DNA of 64,000 bases. Origin: JBEKTW01 sp049515655. GTDB lineage: Bacteria; Bacteroidota; Ignavibacteria; UBA10030; SZUA-254. The stretch covers positions 151,839-215,838 of the forward strand of contig JBEKTW010000005.1 in NCBI GenBank assembly GCA_049515655.1, in the 5' to 3' direction. The translations under genes and the position numbers were made by a program. The notes under the pieces were generated by a model, which saw only the letters and a program-made list of their open reading frames with translations, did not search any database and was not told where the DNA came from. Position 1 is the stretch's first letter. Every line of letters starts with the position of its first letter. Shown here in pieces: positions 1 to 9,929 of this stretch.

Positions 1-1088
1 AACCGCGTCTGCTTCCACGGGTCGTTGGCGCCGCCGTCTACAACCAACATGTCAGTAACTTTAAGCGACAGATCGATGCGCTGCGATTCCCTGCCTTTGG
101 CGTTAACGGTCACAGCGCCGCGGTACAGCCCGGCTTCCGACTCCTTTGGAACATCGATGCCGCTCCACAGGGCTTGCACTCGGCCCTGGGGAACGTTCAC
201 GGTTATTGCCATCGGCTGTCCGTTCCAATTGACGCCTCGCAGATTGATGCACGAAATGGAATCCGCTGGAATTGATTTCCCCGAGGAAGAGACAAGGTCC
301 GAAAATTCGATGTGCACATTTTCAAGATCCTGAATCGCATAAACGCCAAGCTGAAAAGCGAAGTACTCACCCCGACGTGCCTCCCCCAAAAAGGAATCCC
401 TGTTCCCCAAAAGAATCCAACGCTGGGGCAAATCCTTCGTCATTTTGATGGGATGTAGCCGGTCTTCCGGAAAGATGATAAACGTCTTTCCTGCATTTCT
501 CTGGATGATATCCCGGGTTTCCGTCGCTGTGGCAATCACCTCCATCGGATAGAAACTATTGGACTCATCGATGGACTGAATCTCCACCACGGAAGCTTGC
601 GGAATCACCGGGGTTCGTTCCACCGTCTGAAGCCATGCTGAATCGGCGGTTTGCTCCGGCTTCGGATACATATTGTTCGGATAATTAGACCTGCCGTTAG
701 ATTTGTACGGCATGTAGTAAACATAGTAGTCCCCGGCGCCGGAAGTCGGTTCGAACAATAGCTTGCCGAATTCACGGTTGATCTTATCCCTCTTCACATT
801 CATCACCCGCCGATGGGTGCGCGCATCCTCCACGATGATATTCTTGTCCTCGGGCCTGTCGTCCCTTCTCCTCCACTGGATGAGCACACTATTCACACGA
901 CCCGCGGTATCGACGTGCACGACGGCCCGGTGGTTGCCGAGGGAATCGGAATTCCAACCGGCATTGGAGACGGTGTACTTCAGCTCCTGGGCAAACAACT
1001 TCTGCGATACGACCACCCGGGCAGAAATGCAGATCATCGCCGCGAAGACGAGCCACCTCATCGACTTCCGAGTGGTTCCTAATGCCAT
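1..1088 (-). CDS. Secreted glycoside hydrolase-like protein, GH123/DUF6067 type (partial, N-terminal part)
   Basis: The frame opens with ATG at 1088 and stays open to the window edge, so about 362 N-terminal residues are present and the C-terminus lies outside. The N-terminus carries a basic stretch followed by a hydrophobic segment (MRWLVFAAMICISARVVV), a plausible signal peptide for export. Around residues 280-360 there is a beta-sandwich-like region with LWSGIDVPKESEAGLYRG and then VVDGGANDPWKQTR, a pattern I know from the N-terminal part of Bacteroidota GH123-like (DUF6067) proteins; the assignment is from memory of that motif. The gene starts 13 bp after the stop of the upstream GH78 gene and is surely in the same operon, so it probably acts on the same glycan. 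The catalytic domain is not visible here. Confidence 0.7.
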   Translation of the reverse strand, partial: MALGTTRKSMRWLVFAAMICISARVVVSQKLFAQELKYTVSNAGWNSDSLGNHRAVVHVDTAGRVNSVLIQWRRRDDRPEDKNIIVEDARTHRRVMNVKRDKINREFGKLLFEPTSGAGDYYVYYMPYKSNGRSNYPNNMYPKPEQTADSAWLQTVERTPVIPQASVVEIQSIDESNSFYPMEVIATATETRDIIQRNAGKTFIIFPEDRLHPIKMTKDLPQRWILLGNRDSFLGEARRGEYFAFQLGVYAIQDLENVHIEFSDLVSSSGKSIPADSISCINLRGVNWNGQPMAITVNVPQGRVQALWSGIDVPKESEAGLYRGAVTVNAKGRESQRIDLSLKVTDMLVVDGGANDPWKQTR

Positions 1089-1101
1089 AGGAGTCTCTCT
1101 C

Positions 1102-3945
1102 TTACTTATCTTTACTATATTCGGACGTAAAATCGTAAACGCCTGAACCGGCCTCACATACAGCAGCCGGTCCCTCCATCTTCAGGAATTTCACCCCCGG
1201 GGCATCTTCGAGTTTTTTCCCACTCTCTTTGACGGAACTCCTTTCCTTTGCCGGGACATAAACACGGGCAACGGTATTCGGAGGCACCTCAACATGCAGA
1301 TGCAGTACCCCGCCCTCGAGTTTCCATTGACTGACGATCTCACCGTTGATCGAGGAGTAGGCGCCATTCGCCCACGTCAGGCTGCCGCCGATTTCCGGAT
1401 GAATGATGAATTCCCGATACCCCGGGTGTTCGTCAGTCCATTGAATGCCAGTGATATGTTTGTACATCCATTCCCCGACCGACCCTATCGCATAATGGTC
1501 GAATGAGTTCATTCCCGGGTCCTGGAAACCACGCCCTTTCACATACCCATCCCATCGTTCCCAGATCGTTGTTGCACCCTGGTCAATCTGATAGAGCCAG
1601 GATGGAAATCGACGACTCTCCAGGAGTTCATAGGCGACGTCGGCGCGACCCCGGCGCACCAGCTCGTCCATCATTTTGATGGTCGACAGAAATCCTGTCG
1701 ACATGCGGGAGTCGTACTCTGCGACACATTTCAACAAATGCTCGAAGGCCTTCGGACGAAGATGTTCGGGGAGGAGGTCGAACCCCAGCATCAGCGCGTA
1801 GCCGGCCTGCGTGTTGCCCGTGACGACGCCATCGCTGTCAACGTAGTGTTTCACAAGAGAATCCCGGATGTCGTCCGAGAGTTTCGCATAGAGCTTCGCG
1901 TCATCATCGTAGTGCAACACCGTGGCCATCTGCGAAAGGAGGCGGGCGGAAACCGCGAAATAAATCGTATTGAAGATGGCGTGCGGAACCTGTCCGTGGT
2001 CTTTTGGGTACCCCTCCGAAACGATTGTATTCCCGTTCAGCCAGTCGCCGTACTGGTTCCCTACCGCTTCCGTGCGAATCAACGAGGGATTCTTTGAATG
2101 AATATGATCGACGAATCGTTTAGCCGAGGGATAATGCTCCTGGAGGATGCGAGTGTCGCCGTAATTCTCGTACACCCTCCACGGAACGATGACCCCGGCA
2201 TCAGCCCACGCCGGCGCGCCGTAGAATTTCAGCGCATGCGGTTCCGGGGCAACATCCGTATATTGACCTTCTTCGCCCTGAGCATCGCGGATATCCTGGG
2301 ACCATTTCGTAAAGAACGCCGGCATATCACAATTGAATATCGCGGTCTGAGAAAAAACCTGAGCGTCTGCCATCCAACCGAGTCGTTCATCCCTCTGCGG
2401 GCAATCGGTGGGAATTCCGATGAGGTTATTCCGCTGGGTCCAGAGAATATTGCTCCAGAGCTTGTTGAGACCCGTATTCGAGCATTCAAAACGACCCGCG
2501 GCCCGGACGGCAGAGGAGACTTCCTTGCCGATGAGAGTGCTGAGATCCGGTCTCTTGCTCAAACCGGTCACCTCCACATACCGAAAGCCATGATAAGTGA
2601 AACGCGGTTCATAGACCTGGACGCCGCGGCCATCCGTGATGAAACGGTCGGTCGCGCTTGCGCGGCGGAGATTGTCGGTATACAATTTCCCCGAATCGTC
2701 CAGCATTTCGCCGTGACGCAGAGTAATCTCCTTTCCGCTTGGTTCCTCGACCTTCAACGCGCACCAGCCGACCATATTTTGGCCCATATCAAACACATAG
2801 GTTCCTTTCGCCGGTTCTGTCACAGCGATCGGTCTCAATTCCTCTACGACACGAACGGGTTCGTACATCTGCGCAACCCGGCGCACCGATGGGGCCGGAT
2901 ACACTACGGCTTGCTTCCAACGTGAATCATCGAAACCGGGCGTCTCCCATCCGTGCGGTGTCTTTCTGCTGTCGAATATCTCGCCCAGATAGATATCGGC
3001 CGACTGTACCGGACCATCCGGAGATACGCGCCAACTCTTATCCGAGACCACCTGTTCCACGCGACCGTCGGCGGTTTCCACCTCCAATTGCATAAAAAGT
3101 TTCCTGTCCAATGAACCGTAGTTTTTTCCGCGTCCCGTCACAATATCATCGAAGGTGCCTACAGGCCCGACGTACCACCCGTCGGCAAGCATCGCCGAGA
3201 TGACATTTTCTCCTTCGTTGATCAAATCCGTGACGTCGTACGTTTGATACTGGACGCGTTTTTGATAATCGGTCCATTCGGGCGCCAGAACATGATCGCC
3301 GACCTTCACCCCATTGAGCCTGACCTCATAGAGCCCCAGCGATGTAACGTACATCGTCGCGCGAGAAATCGTTGCGCTCCTGGTGAATGTTTTCCGCAAC
3401 AATGGGGAAGGCGTCATCAAGCGGGAGACGCTGTCTTTCTCTTTATCGCCGGTCAAGACAACGGGCTTCACGCCGATCCATTCCGCCTTCCAATCTTCCT
3501 CGCGGAGTAAACCCATCGACCAGAATGCCGGATCGCTCCACTCGGAGACCCTGTCACCGGTATCCCATATCCTAACCTTCCAAAAACATCTCATCCTGGA
3601 AATCAGCGCCTTGCCATTATATTCAATTTGATTTGTCTGGCCCGACGGCATCTTGCCCGTATCCCACAAGTCGCCGACGTCGGCATCTAACTCCTTCGTA
3701 CTGCTCGCGACAATGACCTGGTAGGCTGTTTGCGTCTGACCGCGCGCACGATGCATGTCGTGCAATATCCAGCTCAGACGTGGATGGGTCTGATCGATAC
3801 CCTGGGGGTCAGTGAGATATTCGCAGCGGAGTTCACCCGGAAGAAGACCGGATTGTGAATTGACGTTCTTCTTCTGCTGGAGGGCAATCGTCACACTTTG
3901 GGTCAAAAAGAAAACTACGAAGAAGCAGATAAGTCTAATTTCCAT
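1102..3945 (-). CDS. Alpha-L-rhamnosidase, GH78, exported
   Basis: 947-residue protein with an N-terminal signal peptide (MEIRLICFFVVFFLTQSVTIA). It should hydrolyse terminal alpha-L-rhamnose from plant or bacterial glycans in the periplasm or outside. The order is the usual GH78 one: N-terminal beta-sandwich domains (about 40-420), an (alpha/alpha)6 catalytic barrel (about 480-830) and a C-terminal beta-sandwich ending near 930. The catalytic block PTDCPQRDERLGW lies near residue 515; in GH78 its Glu is the general acid. The partner motif TTIWERWDGY lies near residue 793 and supplies the second catalytic Glu. Both are intact. The start overlaps the end of the upstream 506-residue glycosidase gene by 11 bp, and the stop is 13 bp before the next gene, so the three are cotranscribed. 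Confidence 0.93.
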   Translation of the reverse strand: MEIRLICFFVVFFLTQSVTIALQQKKNVNSQSGLLPGELRCEYLTDPQGIDQTHPRLSWILHDMHRARGQTQTAYQVIVASSTKELDADVGDLWDTGKMPSGQTNQIEYNGKALISRMRCFWKVRIWDTGDRVSEWSDPAFWSMGLLREEDWKAEWIGVKPVVLTGDKEKDSVSRLMTPSPLLRKTFTRSATISRATMYVTSLGLYEVRLNGVKVGDHVLAPEWTDYQKRVQYQTYDVTDLINEGENVISAMLADGWYVGPVGTFDDIVTGRGKNYGSLDRKLFMQLEVETADGRVEQVVSDKSWRVSPDGPVQSADIYLGEIFDSRKTPHGWETPGFDDSRWKQAVVYPAPSVRRVAQMYEPVRVVEELRPIAVTEPAKGTYVFDMGQNMVGWCALKVEEPSGKEITLRHGEMLDDSGKLYTDNLRRASATDRFITDGRGVQVYEPRFTYHGFRYVEVTGLSKRPDLSTLIGKEVSSAVRAAGRFECSNTGLNKLWSNILWTQRNNLIGIPTDCPQRDERLGWMADAQVFSQTAIFNCDMPAFFTKWSQDIRDAQGEEGQYTDVAPEPHALKFYGAPAWADAGVIVPWRVYENYGDTRILQEHYPSAKRFVDHIHSKNPSLIRTEAVGNQYGDWLNGNTIVSEGYPKDHGQVPHAIFNTIYFAVSARLLSQMATVLHYDDDAKLYAKLSDDIRDSLVKHYVDSDGVVTGNTQAGYALMLGFDLLPEHLRPKAFEHLLKCVAEYDSRMSTGFLSTIKMMDELVRRGRADVAYELLESRRFPSWLYQIDQGATTIWERWDGYVKGRGFQDPGMNSFDHYAIGSVGEWMYKHITGIQWTDEHPGYREFIIHPEIGGSLTWANGAYSSINGEIVSQWKLEGGVLHLHVEVPPNTVARVYVPAKERSSVKESGKKLEDAPGVKFLKMEGPAAVCEAGSGVYDFTSEYSKDK

Positions 3946-5455
3946 TGTTGTTCTCTCCTTTCATGAGGATTTCAACCGTATGTCGGCCTTTCAGAGAATT
4001 GACCACATACGGTTGGCATTCTTTGTCGTCTAGCTTGAAGCCCGATATCGTTTTCCCTTCGCCCTTCAATTCAATATCGAGGGTCATATTCCTATACTTC
4101 AGATTTTCCAGCTTCGCCGATGTGATACCTTTAGGAATGATCGGATCAAAACGAAGGCCGTCTTCTGAAAATCGCATACCGAAAATTCCATGATAGACCA
4201 TGCTCAAGTAGGCTGTGGCGCTCCACGATTGGGAAGGCTCTGACTCCCACAATTTCCCGACCTGCCAGCCGCCGTAGGGAGCACCATTGAACGGGTGGTA
4301 GATCTCCATGAAATCTTTCGAGCCGGCAGCCAGACGCGTGAGGTTCGCGAATTCCGATGCGAAGCGATCCTCATCCCTTGCCACCGCGCACGCCCACGCC
4401 CAGACACCCTGAGCCATCGGCCAGATCGTTCCGTTATGTCGACCAAACTCGTTGCCGAACTCGGGGAATACAGGCCACAGGCATGGAATACCATACGGCG
4501 CTCTGTATTGGTTCCGGAGTACCTTCTCAACCCTCTCCTTCTGCGCGATGTCAAAGAGAATCACGAACGAATTCCCGAGGGCCTCCATGTGATCGTCCAG
4601 CCTGTCGTTCATATCGAGAAAATAGGCATAACGTCCTTTGTCTTCCATCCACAATTTCTCGTTGATCGCTTTTCGAAGAGCCCGCGCTTTGCGGGTATAT
4701 CCCGAGTCGTTCTCACCGAAATGTCGAGCCATTTTTGCCAGAGCATCATATGCACTCACATAGAGACAATTTGTCGAGAGAGCTTTCATGACGAACTTAC
4801 CGTTCACTCTGGCGCGCGTATCGAGGATGAATGAGCTCCCACCGGCATCCGAGTATGGCATCGGGTAGCCCGCGACCCCGTCGCTCAGGCCGGCAGGGCC
4901 GTTGAACAAACCAAGTTCCCTGTCGTACTCCGTATCCTCGAGATACCGGATTGAGTTCTTCGAAATCCGGTAGGCCAGCTTGAGAAACTCTTCGTCACCT
5001 GTGGCACAGTAGTACGACCAGGCGCCGGTGACCCACACGATAGCGTCCCAGTATTGTCCCCGCATTCTTCCGTTGCCGTACCAATCCTGACTCCCGATCC
5101 GGATGCCGTACTGGTCGTCGTTCATGACCTCACAGAGCAATGAGTTGCGGGCAATTTCGGGAGCGATGAGACCAACGGCGAACCATGTGTTGTAGGAAGC
5201 ATCCCGTGTCCAGGTATCCGCATATGATTTGCCCGCGTGCAGAATGGGACCCGGCTTTTCCATGAGACCCCGCTTCTCGCGGTGTACGTTCATCGTCACC
5301 GTCTTGACGGCAAGGTCATACAGAGCATTGATTTCATCCTGGTCGGTTATGAGTGCCGGTGCGGGTACGGGCGGCCGGTCTTGGGCAGCAGTCGGGCTCT
5401 GCCACAGCATCCAGCTCACGAGCGCGGTTGCACGGAGAAGGCCATTCATGATCAT
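3935..5455 (-). CDS. Exported six-hairpin ((alpha/alpha)6) glycosidase, GH63/MGH-like
   Basis: 506 residues with a signal peptide (LLRATALVSWMLWQSPTAAQ). The body is an (alpha/alpha)6 glycosidase: DTWTRDASYNTWFAVG near residue 80, QYWDAIVWVTGAWSYY near 135, and GTIWPMAQGVWAWACAVA near 340, followed by a small C-terminal beta domain. The overall look is that of mannosylglycerate-hydrolase/GH63-like or debranching-like six-hairpin enzymes, but I cannot assign the exact family or substrate. It is the first gene of the rhamnosidase operon; its 3' end overlaps the GH78 gene by 11 bp. A sigma70-like promoter sits at 5496-5524. Two ATGs (codons 1 and 3) are possible starts; an AAGGA lies upstream. 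Confidence 0.8.
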   Translation of the reverse strand: MIMNGLLRATALVSWMLWQSPTAAQDRPPVPAPALITDQDEINALYDLAVKTVTMNVHREKRGLMEKPGPILHAGKSYADTWTRDASYNTWFAVGLIAPEIARNSLLCEVMNDDQYGIRIGSQDWYGNGRMRGQYWDAIVWVTGAWSYYCATGDEEFLKLAYRISKNSIRYLEDTEYDRELGLFNGPAGLSDGVAGYPMPYSDAGGSSFILDTRARVNGKFVMKALSTNCLYVSAYDALAKMARHFGENDSGYTRKARALRKAINEKLWMEDKGRYAYFLDMNDRLDDHMEALGNSFVILFDIAQKERVEKVLRNQYRAPYGIPCLWPVFPEFGNEFGRHNGTIWPMAQGVWAWACAVARDEDRFASEFANLTRLAAGSKDFMEIYHPFNGAPYGGWQVGKLWESEPSQSWSATAYLSMVYHGIFGMRFSEDGLRFDPIIPKGITSAKLENLKYRNMTLDIELKGEGKTISGFKLDDKECQPYVVNSLKGRHTVEILMKGENNNGN

Positions 5456-5495
5456 AATTCAGACATCCTTGACCAATATATCGTTCACGGAATAG

Positions 5496-5524
5496 ATGAT
5501 AACAATAGTCAGTGTCATAGTCAA
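5496..5524 (-). promoter_or_regulatory. Predicted sigma70-type promoter of the rhamnosidase operon
   Basis: Read on the minus strand: TTGACT, a 17-bp spacer, then TATCAT. Five of six bases match each consensus box. Transcription would start near 5489, giving a leader of about 34 nt before the ATG at 5455. It faces away from the promoter at 5598-5626 in the same 217-bp divergent intergenic region. Confidence 0.55.
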
Positions 5525-5597
5525 AAAGGATTCTCTTTGATATGGATGCCGGCTAACCAAAGCCCTGGATGAGTTGAAATTATCGCATTTGACTTAA

Positions 5598-5626
5598 TTG
5601 ACAGTTGCAGAAAATTTGGCTATTTT
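5598..5626 (+). promoter_or_regulatory. Predicted sigma70-type promoter of the GNAT-like gene
   Basis: A perfect TTGACA, a 17-bp spacer, then TATTTT. Transcription would begin near 5633, about 40 nt before the ATG at 5673. The spacing and position fit well, although the -10 box matches only four of six bases. Confidence 0.5.
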
Positions 5627-5672
5627 GGAGGTTAACTTTGGATTTGGCCATTTTATTTGGCGCTTCTAATGA

Positions 5673-6842
5673 ATGGCGAAATTGCGAATAAGTGGATACA
5701 GGTACAAAAACATGATCTCTTCTGATGTTGGAATTCACAGAGTGGAAGGTGGTAAGGATCTGACGAGGTTCATCCGTCTGCCCTGGAAGATCTATAAAGA
5801 TCTTCCGCATTGGGTCCCTCCCCTGATGAGAGACGTCCGGTTCAGGCTGGACCGCTCCAAGCATCCCTTTTTTGAACACGCCGAAATGGAAATGTTCCTG
5901 GCCACCAGAGAGGGAGAACCGGTAGGACGAATCGCCGGGATCGTGGACAATCGTTACAATGAATTTCACAAAGAACGAACCGGATGTTTCGGGATGTTTG
6001 AGTGCATCGATGACTACAGTGTCGCGCAGGCTTTGTTCATGGCCGCGGAAACCTGGTGCAGGAACAAAGGGATGGACCGGATGCGGGGTCCGATGAATCT
6101 GAGCATGAACGACGAATGCGGATTTCTTTTGGAGGGCTTCGATTCCGACCCCGCGATCATGATGCCGTATACTCCTTCCTACTATCTCGATTTATGTCAG
6201 CGGTATGGTTTTGTGAAGGCAAAGGACCTGTACGCCTACCTCAAGAGCGACGTCGGAGTCGCCGAACGAATCGACAAACTCATGGCAAGAATCAAGGAGA
6301 AGGAGAACGTTGTCATTCGCCCGATCGATATGAAGAGGTTCAACCAGGAGGTGGCGATTATCAAGGAGGTCTATAATGCCGCATGGGAGTTGAACTGGGG
6401 TTTTGTACCCATGACCCCGAAGGAAATGGATCAGATGGCAAAAGAGTTGAAGCCCATCTGTGAACCGGATCTGGTGCTCTTCGCAGAGGTAAATGGAGAA
6501 CCCGTCGGCATCAGCGTAACGCTGCCGGACTTCAATCAGGTCCTGAAAAAACTAAACGGTAAACTGAGTCCCATCGGCGTCCTGAAGTTCTTCTACTACA
6601 AGAGAAAAATAACCGGCCTGCGCAGCGTCGTGTTTGGCATCAAGAAAGACTACCGGCGCACGGGCATCAGCACCGCAATGTACTATGAAACGGAGAAATC
6701 CGCCGCACGGCTCGGCTACGAATGGTGCGAGATGTCCTGGAACCTGGAGGACAACGATATGATCAACCGCTTCGATGCGGCAGTCGGTGGGAAGTTGTAT
6801 AAGAAGTACCGCATCTACGAGAAGAACCTCCAGCCGGCGTAG
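5673..6842 (+). CDS. GNAT-like acyltransferase family protein
   Basis: 389-residue soluble protein without signal peptide. It belongs to a widespread but uncharacterised bacterial family with a GNAT-like fold: the stretch EMFLATREGEPVGRIAG near residue 72 looks like the GNAT core strands, and the C-terminal part (about 290-370, VVFGIKKDYRRTGISTAM) carries an R-R-T-G-like acetyl-CoA loop followed by EWCEMSWNLEDN, typical of the second half. The substrate is unknown. It stands alone on the plus strand, divergent from the rhamnosidase operon, with its own promoter at 5598-5626. A second in-frame ATG at 5712 (codon 14) is a possible alternative start. Confidence 0.75.
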   Translation: MAKLRISGYRYKNMISSDVGIHRVEGGKDLTRFIRLPWKIYKDLPHWVPPLMRDVRFRLDRSKHPFFEHAEMEMFLATREGEPVGRIAGIVDNRYNEFHKERTGCFGMFECIDDYSVAQALFMAAETWCRNKGMDRMRGPMNLSMNDECGFLLEGFDSDPAIMMPYTPSYYLDLCQRYGFVKAKDLYAYLKSDVGVAERIDKLMARIKEKENVVIRPIDMKRFNQEVAIIKEVYNAAWELNWGFVPMTPKEMDQMAKELKPICEPDLVLFAEVNGEPVGISVTLPDFNQVLKKLNGKLSPIGVLKFFYYKRKITGLRSVVFGIKKDYRRTGISTAMYYETEKSAARLGYEWCEMSWNLEDNDMINRFDAAVGGKLYKKYRIYEKNLQPA

Positions 6843-6871
6843 ACATTAGTCTCGTCAGACCCGGGTTGACA

Positions 6872-6932
6872 CTCTGCGTGCCTTTTGCGCTCTCTGCGGT
6901 TATAAGCTTTAAACGCAAAGGGTGCAAAGACG
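6872..6932. repeat. Dispersed intergenic element, copy 1 (AGCTTTA core)
   Basis: Contains TGCGGTTATAAGCTTTAAAC flanked by CTCTGCG and CGCAAAGG. The same arrangement recurs at 9930-9983, 14705-14760 and 19966-20038. The central GCGGTTA / TAAACGC arms can form an imperfect hairpin. It lies just 3' of the GNAT-like gene. Confidence 0.6.
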
Positions 6933-7009
6933 AATAAGTTGCTCGTGACACTCCAGTGTGGTGTCAATTGAATAGTTTCAAGAAGTCTTTGGATTGTTAT
7001 GTCATCCAC

Positions 7010-7093
7010 AACCCTCTCCCCTTCAATTCCCCTCTCCCGCTCCTGTCCTGAGCGAAGTCGAAGGAGCGGGAGAGGGGACTAGGGGTGAGGGTT
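7010..7093. repeat. REP-like nested inverted repeat
   Basis: The inner arms at 7029-7043 and 7063-7077 (CCCCTCTCCCGCTCC and its complement) are a perfect 15-bp pair around a loop containing CCTGAGCGAAGTCGAAG. An outer pair, AACCCTCTCCCC at 7010-7021 and GGGGTGAGGGTT at 7082-7093, pairs with one mismatch. The loop motif is a familiar kind of intergenic palindrome in environmental genomes. It sits about 50 bp before the GH20 gene. Confidence 0.7.
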
Positions 7094-7141
7094 AAAAGGT
7101 GAAACACTTGATCATTCAAATCCTTCGAGGGACAATCCTCT

Positions 7142-9886
7142 ATGAAAAACATCACTCTACCATTGTCAGCTATACTTCTCCTGTTCATCTCCCTATCGTC
7201 GCCTGGCCAGGGTACCCCACAAAATCCTCTGCGTGATGGTGGAGGAACATCCACTTCCGCCGGCCTTCGATTGATTCCTTCGCCGCGAAAGGTCTTCATG
7301 CTGAATGGCCATTTTGTTTTCTCACCGAAAGTGAAAATCTTCCTGTCGGATCCAAAGGATGGGGAAGATAGTTTTTCGGCGGCCGAGCTGTCCGACGAAA
7401 TCCGGACGTCGCTGGGGTTTTCTCCCGCAGTGACGAAATCTCCTGCGGGGAAGAACGTCATCGTTGGTAGATTGCAGACCAACAAGGTTATTCCGAAGCA
7501 TCTCAAGGCATTTGGGATTACGGTGCCCGACAGTCTTGGGAATGAAGGCTATATCCTGCACGTTGCTCCGGGAGAGATCCTCGTTGCCGCCAACACCGGA
7601 GCCGGTGTCTTTTACGGAGTGCAAACATTGAAGCAGTTGGTCCGTTCGAACAGAATGGTTGATTCGCTCCCCTGCCTGACGATTATCGATTGGCCGGCGC
7701 TGCGCTACCGGGGATGGATGAACGACATCAGCCGCGGTCCCATTCCCACGGTCGATTTCTTGAAGAATGTCATCAGAAAGATGGCGGAGGTCAAGCAGAA
7801 TTACTTCACGCTCTACACCGAACACGTCTTCAAGCTGAAGAAGTATCCTGACATCGCACCCGCGGACGGCATCACCGCCCAAGAAGTCGGTGAGCTCCAG
7901 GAGTTCGCACGGAAATATCACATCGAGCTGGTCGGCAACAAACAGTCATTCGGCCACATGGAACACACGCTGAAAATTCCGTTCTACAGAAAAATGGATG
8001 AGAACGGCTGGGTTGTTGCACCTTCCGAAGAAGAAACGTATCGCTTTCTGGAAGACAACTATGCCGAGATCGCGCCTGCATACGCCAGCAAGCTGTTCAA
8101 TATCAACTGTGACGAGGCTTACGGGATCGGCGAGGGGAAAAGCAAGGCAATGGTCGACAGCATGGGCCTCGACGGGGTGTATGCGTACCACATCAACCGG
8201 ATAGACAGGATGCTGAAGCAGTACGGTAAGCGAATCATGATGTGGGGAGATATTGCCGTGAACAACCAGAACATCATCGGCAAACTGCCGAAGGACCTTA
8301 TCGTGCTCTCCTGGGGGTATGATGCCGCAGAGAGCTTCGACGACGCGATTACGCCGTTTACCAAACTGGGTCTTGATTTCATGGTTGCACCCGGTGTAAG
8401 CTGTTGGGGTGAAGTCTGGCCCAACATGAGCAACGCCGTTATTAACATTTCTAATTATGTCCGCGATGGGGCAAAACTAGGCGCAATGGGCGTGATGAAC
8501 ACCGCGTGGGACGACGACGGCGAGAATTTCTTTAACTACAACTGGCACGGATTGCTCTGGGGGGCTGAATGTTCCTGGAACCCCGCCTTTCCGCTGGTAG
8601 GCGCTGAAGCGAACGCGGACCGGGAAGCCAGGCTGGCTAGTTTCGACCGCTCCTTCGACGCGGTCTTCTACGGAACCACCGAATCTCCCGTGGCGCAGAC
8701 ATTGTTCCGCTTTGATTCCCTGCGGACGTATCCCGTTGATGGGATCGTGTACGACGGCGCAGTGTGGTCGGATTTGCTAGACATCCACCCGGAAAACACC
8801 GACAGCAATGCGTTTCGGGCGAACCAGAACATCGTTAGGGACGCCTCGTCACTGCTTAACGACCTTGTAACGATGAAGAAGTCGGTAAAGAGAAACGCGG
8901 AGACAATTGATTATGCCATGTTCGCGGCGAAGCGGGTCGCCTTCACGGGAAGAAAAAATCTTGCCCGGATTCAACTGGCCGGAGCGATGAAATCGTCCAA
9001 CCCCCGGGATTTGGAGGAAGTGAGAAAAACCTTCGACATACTTCTGGAGGAGCTCCATCAGTTAAAGAACGAGTATGTCGGTCTCTGGCAGAGAGAGAAC
9101 CGCGGCTGGTGGCTGGACCGTATTCTCGATAAGTACGATGGCTTCGGAAAGCGAGTTCTTGACCTTGAAAACATCGTTTTCATCAATCCTTCCGACAAAA
9201 TTGTGGATGGAAAGAGGTCGATTGAATTGCGCACTATTTTCCATGACAAACCAATCTATTATAGTATCGATGGATCCGAGCCGGGCATTAGGTCGAACAA
9301 ATACACGGCTCCGTTTGAACTATCAACCACCTCGCTCATCCGGGCGCGGGTCATCGATAACAAGAAACCGATGAAACTGGAAGAACTATTTGTCATGGTT
9401 CACAAGGGTGTCGGAAAGCTTCGGAAGCTCAATTCGAGATACAGCCGCTACAGTGCCGCCTATGCTGCCGGCGGGGATAATGGACTTGTTGACGGATTAA
9501 AGGGGTCGGACAATTTTGCCGACGGACGCTGGCAGGGATTTCAGGGACAAGACCTTGACATTGAGCTTGATTTATCGGCACCGACGGAGATCCGGCGAAT
9601 TACGATGGCATTCCTCCAGCAGAGCTACTCGTGGGTGTTGATGCCTGAGCGGGTTCAGGTATGGACATCCGGTAACGGTGAAAACTACACGCTCGCGAAG
9701 GAAGTACTCAACACCATCGACCCCCGCGAAGAGGGCACAATCATCCATGACTTTGTTGCTGAATTCAAGGACGTGAAGACGCGATATTTGAAAATCGTGG
9801 CAAAGAATCCGGGGAAGCTACCCGAGTGGCACCACGCGAAAGGAAACGAATCATTCATTTTCTCCGATGAAGTAGTGGTAGAGTGA
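7142..9886 (+). CDS. Exported beta-N-acetylhexosaminidase-like GH20 protein with C-terminal accessory domains
   Basis: 914 residues with signal peptide (ITLPLSAILLLFISLSSPGQG). Residues about 35-170 form the GH20 N-terminal alpha/beta domain (LIPSPRKVFML, ending YGVQTLKQLV). The barrel begins at DWPALRYRGWMNDISRGP near 185; the catalytic Asp-Glu pair is seen in NINCDEAYGIGEGKS near residue 323, where Glu is the general acid in GH20. After the barrel, YYSIDGSEPGIRSNKYTAP near 705 is a chitobiase C-terminal-like domain, and about 760-914 is a discoidin/F5-8-type sandwich likely to bind sugar. It should release terminal HexNAc from glycans. It is monocistronic and convergent with the LPP20/caspase cluster. 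GH20 is the best fit, although the usual HxGGDE motif is replaced. Confidence 0.85.
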   Translation: MKNITLPLSAILLLFISLSSPGQGTPQNPLRDGGGTSTSAGLRLIPSPRKVFMLNGHFVFSPKVKIFLSDPKDGEDSFSAAELSDEIRTSLGFSPAVTKSPAGKNVIVGRLQTNKVIPKHLKAFGITVPDSLGNEGYILHVAPGEILVAANTGAGVFYGVQTLKQLVRSNRMVDSLPCLTIIDWPALRYRGWMNDISRGPIPTVDFLKNVIRKMAEVKQNYFTLYTEHVFKLKKYPDIAPADGITAQEVGELQEFARKYHIELVGNKQSFGHMEHTLKIPFYRKMDENGWVVAPSEEETYRFLEDNYAEIAPAYASKLFNINCDEAYGIGEGKSKAMVDSMGLDGVYAYHINRIDRMLKQYGKRIMMWGDIAVNNQNIIGKLPKDLIVLSWGYDAAESFDDAITPFTKLGLDFMVAPGVSCWGEVWPNMSNAVINISNYVRDGAKLGAMGVMNTAWDDDGENFFNYNWHGLLWGAECSWNPAFPLVGAEANADREARLASFDRSFDAVFYGTTESPVAQTLFRFDSLRTYPVDGIVYDGAVWSDLLDIHPENTDSNAFRANQNIVRDASSLLNDLVTMKKSVKRNAETIDYAMFAAKRVAFTGRKNLARIQLAGAMKSSNPRDLEEVRKTFDILLEELHQLKNEYVGLWQRENRGWWLDRILDKYDGFGKRVLDLENIVFINPSDKIVDGKRSIELRTIFHDKPIYYSIDGSEPGIRSNKYTAPFELSTTSLIRARVIDNKKPMKLEELFVMVHKGVGKLRKLNSRYSRYSAAYAAGGDNGLVDGLKGSDNFADGRWQGFQGQDLDIELDLSAPTEIRRITMAFLQQSYSWVLMPERVQVWTSGNGENYTLAKEVLNTIDPREEGTIIHDFVAEFKDVKTRYLKIVAKNPGKLPEWHHAKGNESFIFSDEVVVE

Positions 9887-9929
9887 TCGTGAGCGGGGAG
9901 CGTAGAACCGGCTGCCGCTCTCGTCAGGT

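Noticed and set aside
6864..6906. Promoter TTGACA ... TATAAG before the GH20 gene
   Set aside because: The boxes are about 29 bp apart, too far for a sigma70 promoter, and the TATAAG is part of the dispersed element.
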